The notes under the pieces: generated by a model | The model's input: the letters and a program-made list of their open reading frames with translations, nothing else | Told to the model about the DNA's origin: nothing | Databases searched by the model: none | Shown: piece by piece, positions 32,701 through 44,030 of the stretch | How the letters are laid out: the number at the start of each line of letters is the position of its first letter | Numbering within the stretch: the first letter of the stretch is position 1 | Made by a program: the position numbers and the translations under genes | Origin: Scatophagus argus | Lineage: Eukaryota > Chordata > Actinopteri > Scatophagidae | NCBI RefSeq assembly: GCF_020382885.2 | Contig: NC_058498.1 | Coordinates: 10,762,501 to 10,826,500, forward strand | Length of the DNA: 64,000 nt | Direction: 5' to 3'

Positions 32701-35700
32701 TGGATGCTTCCATGAAACTGAATCTCTCCTACACTCTCTTTGCAAGACTCATCCTGATTGCGTGATGGACAGTTTTGACTGGCGGGCAGTGAATCTGACT
32801 TTCCATAATACTGACAGAAAAACACCACACAAACGGCTCGGACATTTTATCCTCCGGTGTGCAGGTCAGGCGAGGTCAGCTGTGTGCACAGAAAATGAAT
32901 ATAGTTTCTTTGTTGTTCAGAAATGTCTGGAACTGATGAAGTCAGAATCGCCAGATGTCTGTAAACATCTGGCCTGCAATGATAAAGAGTACTAACTGCT
33001 TTAAGACAAGGCAGCAAACCTGAGTGAACATAACCCATTATCTGTCTTGTTAGGATTTCCTATCAAACATCACAAACATTTGACCTTTGAAATCATAAAT
33101 TGGTGTGGCTGCAGCGAAAATCTTTCATGTTTTGTGGAGGACATGACCCGTCCATCACAACCTTACCATGACTGCTGATGTGGTCGGCGAATTCATCGTT
33201 CTGCTTCTCCTCTGATGCACTTTTTCTCTTAATTCTGGACAGATGACGAGGAAGGCTTAAGAAACTGCTTTAGTCCTAAATCTAGTTGGCTATCCATCAG
33301 ACTTTGTGTAATCTTTTATCATGCTTAGTGGTGCCTGAGGAAGGGGCCATAGGAGCAGCCATTTGCACTCATGTGTAGTGTGAGCCAACAGAAAAAGGCA
33401 GAAATTCGCTGTAAAATGGGAACCTTTCAAAGACCGTTAAAATTGGTTGGGATGCCCCCCCCCCCCTCCATGACTGGCACGTATCCTCTTCCCTGCCGCT
33501 ATGAACATGAAAAACAGTATGTGGAAGCAATACATTTTATCTATTTCAGCCCAACTACTGTCTCCGTTGTGAAACAAGGGTCTGCTGCTGTTACTCCCGG
33601 TGGGTTCCTGTCAGTGGTGGAGAGCGCCGGTCTGGACCTTTCCCCACTGCCCTCTGATTACGCTACCTGATAGCACAGCTCAGCTCTCAACGGTGACTCA
33701 CTCTATTTAATGAGTTTTCCTGAAGCGTTATGTGGCCAGCTGTTTCCCTCCCTCGAGAGATACTCATCATCCCATAAGAGATACAGCTCCATATTTAGTG
33801 GGTGCTGGTGGTCGGTGCTGTCCATTTGTGTGTATCGCAGAGGCAGGTGACCTGTATTTAATTGTAGTTGTTTTTTTGGGTTTTTTTTGTTTTTGTTTTT
33901 GATGAATGAGTGAGTAAACAGGATGTAAATGCAACAGCAGTTTGTAGGAAATAGATCTTGGTTTGGTGCTCCTGGGATGTGTTGCGTAACCAAACACGCT
34001 CTAGAAGCACTACAGACTTAGTGACATCTAACACATCATCCTACACACTCCCCCAGATGTTAACTCAGAGTAGTAGTTTTGTTTCAGTGTTTCTCAGCTC
34101 TGAGCTCGTTGTTTTTTGATTTAAGCCTTAGGGCTTTGTTGTTGCCTCTGCCAGAGAGAGTATTTTTTTCTTGTCTTATGGAAATTGTCATCCTTGAACA
34201 AAGCCCCAATATTGATATTAATATTAGGTTATATTAAGTTATTACAATCATATTATATTAGGACTTTCCTCATAAAATCCGTCTTGCTGTCTTGATCTCG
34301 TTCATGTCCTCACAGTGTCACAGAGTCTTGACCAAAACTTTTTTGAAGTTATTTTTATTTAAACAACACAAACTCACAATGCCTCAGTGGGCGTGCAGAT
34401 CGTGTCCCATTTAATGTTGTGGAAATCTGCCTGTTCTCTTATGGAGTACAAATGTTTCATGTGCAGTGCATCAGTTGCCTTTTTCCCCAGTGTTTGTCAC
34501 ACAGATATCTTTCTGCTATTTTCCCAGCGGTCATTCAGGGTGGACAAAGTAATAGAGACACTTGTCAGTATAGTGCAATGCGGTTCAACAGCATCACAAA
34601 CTGCCACCTCCAAAATGAGCATACAGTTAAATCAACATGTCTAAAACAGTCTCACCACTTTAAAATTGATGAAGGTGCAGTTTACTGCAACATAACAGGA
34701 AAGAATATAAAAATTGATTTCTTATACTTCCTCTGATTTGCAGCTTGTCACGGGACCTCAGGAGAAATCCCCCTCTTTTTAGTGCTGTGAGGACGAAGTG
34801 AATGATGTGATGTATTTGTGAAGTCAGCATGGCTCAGGTCTGTTTTGAGTGAGGGGTGTAGGGGAGCTCTGTAGCAGCAGACAGTGGATTTAGCAGCTCT
34901 TTCCCATTTCCCACCCCCTGCCTATCTGTCTCCCATGATACCCAACCTTTTGTTCCGTCAGCAAGGTCTGGACTGCTGTAAAGTAGCTTGGCAGGAGAGG
35001 CTAAGGAGAGCAGAGGTGGTTTAAACCAAACAGAATAATTCCCAGAAGCACCTGGATTTATAGCTTTAGGTTTCAGGTCAGTTGGTTCAGAAATAACAGT
35101 TATTTTATGGGTATTGTGCTAACGAGACAATGAAAATTGCATAGGCTTAGGCTGAAAAGAGTAAAGAAAATCCAAATGAAAAATGGACAGTGAGGTAACA
35201 GAACAAAGCTATAAAAAGATGTGAAACCACCGTACCACCTCCTCTCTCAGGAACTATAATGGCAGGTGTTCTGTCCTCATCCTGTTGAGAAAAATTTCTC
35301 ATTTGGTGCAGATTTACACTTTGTTGCTGCTAATATCCCCTAGGGATTTGAAAGGGCAGCAAGGATTACAGTAATTTTGTGCAAAAAGCCTCGATGGAGC
35401 ACGCAGAGGCGACAGCCTTATTCCCCAGATGAGAATGGAACCGTTTGAGTGAGTAGGAACAGGTGCGTTTCAGGAAGGTGGTACAGAAAAAAAAGAAAAA
35501 TCAACTCTAGAAAAAAAAAAGAAACAGTTGCATCAAATGAGTGTTGTTTGACTTAAGACCTCATCCACTCACTGCTTATCAGCCTCGACGCTCACTCAGA
35601 CCTTTATTCACATCTGTGATGGATTACCTTGACAGAAAAGCAAAATAGCTCTGTCACTTTCTTAAAGTCGTCACATACCAAATCGGGGCAGATGACATTT

Positions 35701-38700
35701 ATGGGCCTCTTTGCCTGTGTGTTCCCAAAATATGCAGTCTGAGTGAAAACTGGGGCACGTTCGGTCCTAGATTAATTCTGGCCACTCTCCTCCCTGGAGC
35801 GATCTGTGGGATGGAACGGATGGATGTGCAATGGTCCAAGTGGAGTGTCCGTCATTTACTTCTCACCGTTTTCTTCTTTGATCCTTTTACAGGAAGAAAT
35901 CCCAAAAATGGGATGAGATGAACATCCTGGCTACATACCATCCAGCTGACAAAGACTATGGACTGATGAAGATAGATGAACCCAGCACACCTTACAACAG
36001 GTTAGAGGCGTCTGGAAAAATATTTTATTTTTAATGTTACATTTGAAATTATTAGCAAGCGATCCCTCTGTCTACCCCAGTTTAGAGCTCTAACCAGTGC
36101 CAGTGTAGAAGAAGTGAGCTGGCGTGTGTGTCAGCATTACGGAGATGTTTTTCAGCAAGTTTGTAATCCAATATGTCTGTGCTGCGGGGAAGGTCACCCA
36201 CAGACCTTTCCTCTTTCCTGCCTCTCCCTCCTCAACTTGTCTGTGTTGCGTCTGTCTCTGTTTGTGTCTGTATCTCCTTTTCCCCCTCACTCCTCCATCC
36301 CTCCCTCCCTCACCTCATTTTCTGCTTATCTACACTCACCTAATTTCCATCTTTCAGGATGGTCGGGGATGAAGAAGATGAGGGTGCGCTGAGTGACTCG
36401 GACAGCCACGGTGGACTCCCAGCTGATGACCTGGCATCAAAGTAAGAATTGCATGGGAATTGAGGGAACCAAGTTCAGGAGGGGGAGAGAGGGGAGAAAG
36501 TAAGCGAAGACAGGAGGGATGATTAGGTTGGCCGCTATAATAGCTCTGCCATTTACCATTTATTATTTATTTATTTTTGGAGTTGCTGGTGTAGCGAGTG
36601 CCATTTATATGTGCTCACTCTCCAGTGTGGGCCACATAACACTTAAACACACTGACCAATGTCCCTGTCCTCTAACAAGCATGTGTTGTAACAATACCTG
36701 ATAAGAGTGAGTTTGCTGTACAGTCTCTGTTGTCTTTAAAACACTCAGTGACTGCTGTGTTGCAGCATTTAAAAGTTTAAAGTGCACCGTGCCAATGAAG
36801 TTGTAATACCATTGTTGTGCACACACAGTGGAAGAACGTGAAACAGTGTATTGGTTAGGTTTACCAAACGCACCCTGACAGACTCCTCCTTTTTCCAGTG
36901 AAAGAGAGTAGAGATGAGAGAAAAGGTCAGCAGTATACTCAAAACTGAATCTTAATCCGGCATGTCCATAGACTGCAAACTGAGCAGACGAGAGTGTGTT
37001 TCACTGCAGCTCTGTTCAGTCAGTGGTTTAAAAAGTACTCAAAAGTCAACAGTTAAACTAAAACCGATCATTTTAGATCCTACCACCTTAAATGTCAGAG
37101 TCTTCTGTACCTTTGCAGTAACCTGTGTTTGTGTGTGTCGATGCGTATTCCTGTAGTTGTGGGGACAAAAATCTCTTTACAGTCACGCTGTAACTTATGG
37201 GGACAAAGTGCAAGTCCCAGCAACATAAGGGAAGTATCATTGGTAGAACATACTGTGTGCTCACAGTATAAAAGCACCTGTAAGATGAGTTATAGATCAA
37301 ACACACATGATCAAACCCCATGTTATTGTGTGAAGGTTAGCACTACATTGTGTGTTGGCTAAACATCATGTGACAGAATTTCTTTGTTTTGGTGGAAACG
37401 TTTCCTGCATTTGTCACCCTCGACCACAGAAGCTGCTGATCAATGAACAATGGTTTTATGGGTGTTTCCCATTAGCCTTGAATTCCAGGGATAAAGGAAA
37501 AAAACAACAACTTATATTTCTAAATCACATTGTCTGTTGGTACATGCTGCTGAACAGCCTTATAGAAATAGCAGTTTTGCGTGATGCAGTTTGTGAGACA
37601 GAGCATGACAGTGAGACAGTTAGCCAAAAGCTGACTGAGAACACACTTGACCCTGTGCTACTTCTACTTTGATTAGATTTATTTTAATACTGACATTTGC
37701 TGTGTCCTGAGGATACTGGAAAGAAGAAAAAATGATCTAAAGCTTTCATTTTTGGGTCGTGGCTTTATACCCACCTGTGGAGAATGCAAAGGATCACCCA
37801 CAACACAGTAAAAGCAGAAGGAAGACAGAATAATCTCAGAATACATGTGCCATTGCCAAGATGTTGTCATCTTTTGAAAAGCAATATTAGTTTTATATGT
37901 TTGCGTAGACTGTTAATCCATCAGTAACTGGAAGGTTTTGGCATTAATGCCTCAGACCCACCAAGCATTTTGATTTTGAGTGTGATTTTCATGTCATGTA
38001 TTTTCATCCAAAAAAGAACTCCTCGACAGACAAAAACAACTAGAGGGCAGGAAGCCCAACCCCTGCAATGTCTTTTTTTTTTGTCGGGGGGGGGTTGGTT
38101 GCAACCTGACCCTTAAAAGTCTTTCTGTATTAAGGAATGTATATCTGCCACTCAAAGCTGCTGGACGGAAATGGGAGCTTGAGTGTATTTGCTGTGGGCC
38201 ATCGTGCTTACATAAGTGCATTGATGCGGGGACGGGATGAGTTAGTTTGAGCGTGTGCGCCACAGAGAGCGTAGTGATTAGCTCCAGGCTTGCAAGTCAA
38301 TTAGCTCCCCTTTGTTTACTTCCACGCCGAGTGCTTTCCATTGTTTTATGCTAAACCCTCTGGACACTACCACAGCTGCTCTTTTCCGCTCTCCTCCAAC
38401 ATGCGTTCTGTCTCTTCTCGCACCCATCACTTATCCCGCTATGCTTTTCTTAAATTTACTTCCCCCGTCTCCAGTTGCCTACACCACCTACACCTTCTCT
38501 CTTCCTTCACATCTCTGTCTTTAATTTCCCATCCGCTTCGCAAACCTGCTGCCATTATCGATGCATTTTTATTTTTTTTGCAAACTGTGGGGAAATTGAA
38601 TGTCTTCTTCATGGTTGAGTCAGGCCTGCTTGGTGGTGGTGAGTACAGTAAATGCTTAGCTTCCCTGGGGCAGTTACACCGATTCAGTACCATCCGTTGA

Positions 38701-39529
38701 ACCGTAAACCATTATTCATGTTGTCCTCTGCCGGTAAAGCTCTTTGAGAGTGTGTGAGATGGGGATAGTAGCTCTTGTTATTTTTGTCTCATGCGTGAGT
38801 ACTCATACACACACAAGTTCACTCTCACTGTGCGTACTCTCGCCTCCCCCTCACGCCTCGCCTAATGTCTCTCCATCTGTGTTCTTCCCATCTATGTTTC
38901 TCTCGATACAAAGCCTCTTCACAAGTCTCTGCACAGTGACTTTAGGAGGGTCACCTGTTTTTATTTGGTCTTTAATATGGTTGAAACACCACACAGGAAA
39001 GGCAAATAAATGGCAATGTAAATACCCTAAAGAGACGATTTAACATAAATTTGTTTTCATTTTCTTTCCAGGCTGGCGGCAGCGGAGGGCGCCGAGCCTC
39101 GCTTCATGAAGGAAGAAGAAGAAGAAGAGGAAGAAGAGAGTAGCGAGGAGGAGGAAGAGGAGCTGAGTCCTGAAGAACAAGGTAAACGGGGGCATTCTTT
39201 TCCTTTTTATTTGATTACACGCTCGCCAGTTTCAAGGCAATATTACCCTGATATCATGATGATATCATGTTACTATTTCAGCATTAAGCAGCACAGTCAT
39301 AACTCAAGAGCTGAATGAGAAAGGTGCATCTCATTCTCCATGGTAACGGCGGTTTGTTGCTGATGGTGGCGAGTGCATCCCACTGTTCACCTGTTTATTT
39401 ATATCCTCCACCTTAATGCAAAGCGTCCTCTGCAGCTGTGAAGGAGGCTGAATGCAGAGTGACAGTGGAGGTGCTGGTGGAGAGGGATCGGTTTGGGAAA
39501 AGGCTCGAGTGTACTGTTGACCTTTCTGT

Positions 39530-39571
<42 letters not shown>

Positions 39572-41692
39572 AGGTCAGTATGTGTTTGACCGTTTACTGA
39601 CCTTGCCCTTCTGTCTGCACTCTCATACCTCTCACTCTCAGATACAGAGATGTCAGTTGAGCTGCTTAGCGCACACACATACACACATACACACACACAC
39701 ACACACACACAGCAGTATATTCATGACAGGATAGATTTTGCCTGCAAAGTTTTCATTCTTGCCCGTTGTTCCATATTTATATCTGAACTACGCAGCAGGT
39801 AAAAGCAAGAGATCAGTCTGGAAACTGCAAACCTGATCGATTATAATGCAGCTGGAGAACCGTGGCCTCAGCAGTTTTTGACACACCAGCTCTAAAAGTG
39901 CACACTTGTGCCACCTGATGGGAAGTTTTAGCATCAGTTTGCTGCAGATGGAGACATGCTGATTCAGGTTAAAGAGAAATATTTTCTCATGTATGTTGTT
40001 CTATGAGAAGATATGCGTAGTGCAACTACTCCCAGACGAGCACTGATGAAATCAAACGGCTGTATGGGTCGACTCAGGTCTGTCTACATGTTGGGCTTCT
40101 GCCTAAAGAGCTGCACTGCAGTGCCTGGATAAAATTGTTCTGCATCTCCACCTGTCACAGATGTGTGCACATTAAAATCCTACCTGTCACATGTGAGCCA
40201 TCACTCATGCTTATGGACACAGAGCCTAAATATGACCTGTATTAGCCTCCCACAAAGTCTGTGTCAAACCCTCCTTTTTTTTTTTCTTTAACCACCACAG
40301 TATAGCCAGATAAGTATTTGGACAGTGAAGGGAAATCTTAATGCTTCAGCATACCAAGACATTTTGAACAATGCTATGCTTCCAACTTTGTGGCAACAGT
40401 TTGGGGGAGGCCCTTCTCTATTCCAGCTGTGTCCAGGTGCACAAATCAAGGTTCATAAAGACATGATTGGATGAGTTTGGAGTGGAAGAAATTGAATGTT
40501 TATGAATTTAGAATGTCCATCTTAATATCTACAAGTTTAGAATGCCGTGTAATGGTCAGCTGTCCCAATACTTTTGTCTGTGTAGTGTATTTACTAAGCA
40601 ACTTCCATGTGCGAATGCTCAGCATGTATGATCACATCAGTAGTCGTACTGCCGACCACATAAAGAACCACCCAAATGTGTCTTCCCCTGCAGCCAAAAA
40701 GAAGCATTTTCAGATGATGAGGAAGATGCACTACAATGAAGGCATGAACATCAAGCTGGCACGCCAGCTCATTGCCAGCGAGCTTGAAGACGACGAAGAT
40801 GCCGACGAAGAGATGAGGGACGACACAGAAGAGACGGAGGAGATAAACGTCGACCCGCCACAGGAAGGTAAGCAGAGGGAGACCGCTTTCCTGCGATAAT
40901 TCGGATGGTTTCCAGCGCAGTAGTTTTTCAGTATGTGGAAAGACGTGCGATGGTGTGGTGCTCCTCGGACTACGTGGGTGAAGTGAAGAGGTTCAGAAGT
41001 TAATTGCTTTGCGCACTGATGCATGCTGTCAGTTTGGGTGTCACTAGACTGAACGGTTGGCTGCTGTTTGTTTGTGCTGCCCCTGAGGTCTTAAATGAAG
41101 CCTTATTAAAACCCACTGTGTACATGGGCGCGATGAGTTAAGGGATTGGGCTTTTTTGGCCAATGTAGCGATCCTGTCTTTAGGCCTGCAAGTTTTTCAT
41201 AGCAAAAAAAAAAAAAAGAAGAAAGATTAAGATTGGCTTCTTTAAGACTGGCTTACGATGATGACGATGCGCGCTTGTTTGTTCTTTGCCGGGATTCAAG
41301 ATTTCTCTTTACACAGTTTCTCTTTACCTCAACGTTATGTAACATTGAGGTGGTAAAACGGGGGAAGAGAAAGTAAAAAGATTTTGTCTGGGCAATAAAA
41401 CACACGAGTGTATTTCACTTGAGGGCAAAAACAAACTTTCTTACTGCAGACTAAAAGTAGTGGAGAGATGAAAGTAGATGTTGACTTTTATTTATTTATT
41501 TATTTATTTTAAGGATAAGATGATTAATCATGAATCTGTTCAGTTTAGTTATTCTGGGGAACAAAGTACAAAGAAAAGAAATTTGGATATATATATATAT
41601 ATATTCTAGCTCCGTCCAACTTTCTGTACTTTTTACATCTGTGTGCCTGTTTGTCTCCTGTTGGCTCTCCAGCTGATTCTCTGGACTCGTAG
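29642..41692 (+). CDS. ppp1r2: ppp1r2 (protein phosphatase 1 regulatory inhibitor subunit 2, inhibitor-2), complete, six exons
   Basis: Inhibitor-2 binds the catalytic subunit of protein phosphatase 1 and holds it inactive until GSK3 phosphorylates the inhibitor. Exons 29642-29772, 35893-36000, 36358-36441, 39072-39181, 40694-40867 and 41673-41692 join in frame to 627 bases, 208 residues (human about 205). Visible family marks: RPIKGILK at residues 5-12 (the PP1-binding SILK-type motif), [19 protein letters not shown] at 46-64, the GSK3 site in DEPSTP with Thr at 76 (Thr72 in mammalian numbering), an acidic run at 122-138, and HYNEG plus NIKLARQLI at 157-171, the helix that covers the PP1 active site. 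The C-terminus is ADSLDS and lacks the longer mammalian tail. Being spliced over 12 kb, this is the parent gene, not one of the frequent PPP1R2 retrocopies. Confidence 0.95.
29773..35892 (+). other. ppp1r2 intron 1
   Basis: 6.1 kb. A GTTAGCTAGC cluster sits next to the donor (29810-29840), a LINE-tail-like sequence at 30471-30515, and an inverted repeat at 30563-30604. Open frames at 32660-32995 and 33371-33670 show no recognisable protein. The rest is unremarkable. Confidence 0.5.
30471..30515 (-). repeat. Retroelement 3'-tail-like sequence
   Basis: GATAGATAAATAGATACTTT followed by ATTGATGCCGAGGGAAATTC matches the form of a widespread fish LINE/SINE 3' end in reverse orientation. Confidence 0.45.
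35893..36000 (+). CDS. ppp1r2: ppp1r2 exon 2 (residues 44-80)
   Basis: Acceptor TTTTACAG, donor GTTAGA. It encodes [20 protein letters not shown] and the GSK3 phosphorylation motif DEPSTPY. Nearly identical to mammalian inhibitor-2 as remembered. Confidence 0.97.
36358..36441 (+). CDS. ppp1r2: ppp1r2 exon 3 (residues 80-108)
   Basis: Acceptor CTTTCAG, donor GTAAGA, phase 2 both sides. It encodes [19 protein letters not shown] and ends DLASK. The serine/acid mix fits casein kinase 2 sites known in this region of the family. Confidence 0.93.
36442..39071 (+). other. ppp1r2 intron 3
   Basis: 2.6 kb with no recognised exon. A segment at 37150-37240 with GTGGGGACA-type words resembles a common teleost interspersed repeat. 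A T run followed by a G run lies at 38071-38094. Confidence 0.45.
37150..37240. repeat. Possible interspersed repeat with GTGGGGACA words
   Basis: GTTGTGGGGACAAAAATCTC and TTATGGGGACAAAGTGCAAG recall a common teleost repeat. Short and diverged. Confidence 0.35.
39072..39181 (+). CDS. ppp1r2: ppp1r2 exon 4 (residues 108-145, acidic run)
   Basis: Acceptor TTTCCAG, donor GTAAAC. It encodes [11 protein letters not shown], then nine and six consecutive glutamates split by two serines, then LSPEEQ. The glutamates are written in a GAA/GAG repeat that may vary in length. Confidence 0.93.
39531..39571. repeat. (AC)n microsatellite
   Basis: About 20 uninterrupted AC units in ppp1r2 intron 4. Confidence 0.95.
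39671..39711. repeat. (CA)n microsatellite
   Basis: CA repeat with two CATA interruptions, 100 bases from the previous tract. Confidence 0.9.
40300..40590. mobile_element. Tc1/mariner-like DNA transposon remnant, internally deleted
   Basis: Ends are imperfect inverted repeats: AAGTATTTGGACAG near 40312-40325 and CTGTCCCAATACTTTT near 40560-40575, with TA at both outer edges. The inner part (40385-40490) resembles a piece of a Tc1-type transposase gene (GTGCACAAATCAAGGTTCAT-like words familiar from fish elements), followed by a deletion. It is not coding-competent. It ends about 100 bases before ppp1r2 exon 5. Confidence 0.65.
40694..40867 (+). CDS. ppp1r2: ppp1r2 exon 5 (residues 145-203, PP1-covering helix)
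   Basis: Acceptor CCCTGCAG, donor GTAAGC. It encodes [16 protein letters not shown] and [18 protein letters not shown], the most conserved part of inhibitor-2. A Tc1-like remnant ends about 100 bases upstream of the acceptor. Confidence 0.96.
40868..41672 (+). other. ppp1r2 intron 5
   Basis: 0.8 kb. It holds an A run (41202-41216), (TTTA)n at 41487-41509 and (TA)n at 41588-41604. No exon seen. Confidence 0.5.
41487..41604. repeat. (TTTA)n and (TA)n repeats
   Basis: Six TTTA units at 41487-41509 and about eight TA units at 41588-41604, close to the last ppp1r2 exon. Confidence 0.9.
41673..41692 (+). CDS. ppp1r2: ppp1r2 exon 6 (last five residues and stop)
   Basis: Acceptor CTCTCCAG. In the frame left by exon 5 it reads ADSLDS and TAG at 41690-41692. 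Short, but the phase fits and the branch and pyrimidine context is good. Confidence 0.75.
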
Positions 41693-44030
41693 ATGAGGCG
41701 TCTCTCCCGGCTTCAGCCCCGTGTGTCGGCTCGACATCCAGAAAGACAATGCCGCTGCACTCTGTGTTTCCAGACGGACGATGCCACTGCGCTGTGGCCA
41801 TACAGCAGACACCCGCTTCACCACCCACATAATCACCTTCGACAGCCAATAACCTCCCGGTCACCTGTCTGTCTCTACTGTTCCTTAGAGCTGTGCAGTA
41901 TAACCTTCAAACACGCCGGTTTTTAACTCCCAGCATCAGTAGACACAAGCGAAGACTGTTGCTCCCTCCCCCTTTCTTCTCCTCCTCCTCCCTCCTCCCT
42001 CCTCCCTCTCCTGTTGCCAAGAATTTCCTCCTCCCACCTCCTCTGAACTGGTGTCGCACTGAAGATAATATATGATTCTGACCCTGGAAAAGGAGGATCA
42101 AGGCCTTTTTTTTTTTTATAAAAACAAAAAAAGAAAAAACAACAACAACAACAAACTGCTGGATAACCAGGACTCTCATCTGGCTGCTGCACAGTCCCCA
42201 GACCACAGAGCCAGCACGTCAGTCCTGGTGGGAGCCAGGGGAAACCCCACAGCCTCACTAAAGGCATATCTGAGACATGACGACGGCGCTTATAGTCTGT
42301 GCACTTCAGACGGCTTTTTTATTTTTGTTTCGCTTTGTGATCCACCGCTCTGTCGCATTTTCCTCTTCTCCTTTAAGTACTTTTTGTGATAAAGGTCGGA
42401 CACCGTGATGACCGGTCGGGTTGTTGTCTTTTTGTTTTTGTCCCTTTGGCTTTACCTGGTAATTCAGGTAAGCTGTTTATGTGGTCATGATGATGCAGGA
42501 GCTTATTATATCTTAGTATAATAGTACAAGACAACGTAACGACATAATAGTAATGTCATTAATAAAAAAAAAAAAAATTCCAAATTCGACACACGCCCAA
42601 CAGCACATACACATGTATACTGTGATGTCTCATTCTTGCAGCTAGTTGTGTATTTTCTGGCTTAAGATCAAGTGAAACATTGGTTGTAAGTGTTATATTG
42701 GAACTTTGCCCCCGGACGTCTTAATTCACGTTCTCTCTTAACAGGCAAGAACAACACATAAAACCTCATTTCAGATCCTGGCAGTTTTAAAAACATGTAT
42801 ACCTCATGAACCCAAACTGTAGGCTGCCCCCCCCCCACCTCCAAATTGAATCCACTGATAAATTTGGCATATGAGTGGCCTACCAAGAGATGTTTTTCTT
42901 TTTCCAGTAACAACCCAGCATTTAATCTGATTTGCAGTTCCTGCTCCTGCACGAGTCTCTTTTGTAGAAGATCACAGGGCAGTTTTCATAACATGGAGTC
43001 GTTCTTCTGGCCCCTGTGTTTGTCCTGACCACAGCAGTAAGGTAATAGAAATTGGCTCTTTATAACACTTTATGATTTTATGATTGTAGTAGTGGGACAG
43101 TATTGAAGTCCCCGCCTCTGAGGCGTAGTGCGTGCTACTGATGAACAGGACAACGTTCTGTGTTTAACAAACTACAGCTTTCAGCACCGGGCTCTGATGT
43201 AGATCTGACAGTGAAGAAACCAGCGCTCGCTGTGCTCTCGCTTAAATGACTTTGTGTGTGTGTTTAACCTGTCAATGCGTGGGAACTTCACCAGGAAGGT
43301 ACTATCTTCTGGTTTGTGTTTTCCCCCTTCATCACACTTAATTTAACGTTGTCTGATCTACTCAAGTGTCCTGTACGACGCAGCTTGGGGATGTCACAGA
43401 AAGAGTATTTAATGATGCTACTGACTTTATTTAAAGCAGATGTTGGCGGTGGGAGAGTCGAACCACAAAGAGGTGGAGGTGTTTCGAGGATTTTATTTTG
43501 TTTTTTTTTTGTTTTTTTTTTAAATTGTTGTGACTGTGGTACATTTCAAGTATCAAGAAAGTTTTAGTTTTAAATATTCATTGCATTTGACAAAAGAAGT
43601 GATGGGGCCGGGGCTGGGAGGGGGGTGGGGTGACAATGATCCTGGTGTGACAGGAATTGCACTCTTAAAATTGTTGTTGACCATCAGTTTCTGGGGAGCC
43701 GTCCTCAGTGCACACTCACTGTAGGAGTCGACTGAAGAACTCGATGCCTTGAGAGAAAATATGAAGGAGCCCTGAGTACATTTTGTGTTGTGACAAACTT
43801 AATTTCCCCCCCAGACCCTTTAATTCCTCACTGTGATTGAAAGTATTGAGCATAGTTTTATGGAAACCTAGAAGCTCATAGACCAACGGTGTGACTTCTG
43901 CAAACTTCCCTTTGTGTTTTGTTTTGTTTTTTCATTCATTCTTGTGGTTAAGTATTTGGACCTTTTTTGTTTTCTCCATGTTAATATTTAAAGCAACTTC
44001 TAAATAAATTAATTGATATAAATAAACAAA
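41693..44030 (+). other. ppp1r2: ppp1r2 3'UTR
   Basis: From the TAG to tandem AATAAA signals at 44003 and 44021. It contains a pyrimidine-rich CTCCTC tract (41945-42045), an A-rich segment with (AAC)n near 42110-42155, and a T-rich segment near 43495-43525. No other coding exon was recognised. The end point is inferred from the signals. Confidence 0.5.
44003..44026 (+). terminator. ppp1r2 poly(A) signals, two AATAAA
   Basis: AATAAA at 44003-44008 and again at 44021-44026, 2.3 kb after the stop, in AT-rich DNA. A long 3'UTR is usual for this gene. Confidence 0.5.

Noticed and set aside
32660..32995. 111-residue frame in ppp1r2 intron 1
   Set aside because: Not recognised as any protein, no promoter or splice logic, inside an intron of a well-defined gene.
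33371..33670. 99-residue frame in ppp1r2 intron 1
   Set aside because: Passes through a C run and has no recognisable domain.
41496..42389. Several frames overlapping the ppp1r2 3'UTR
   Set aside because: Low-complexity translations of CTCCTC and A-rich tracts; the ppp1r2 stop is well supported.
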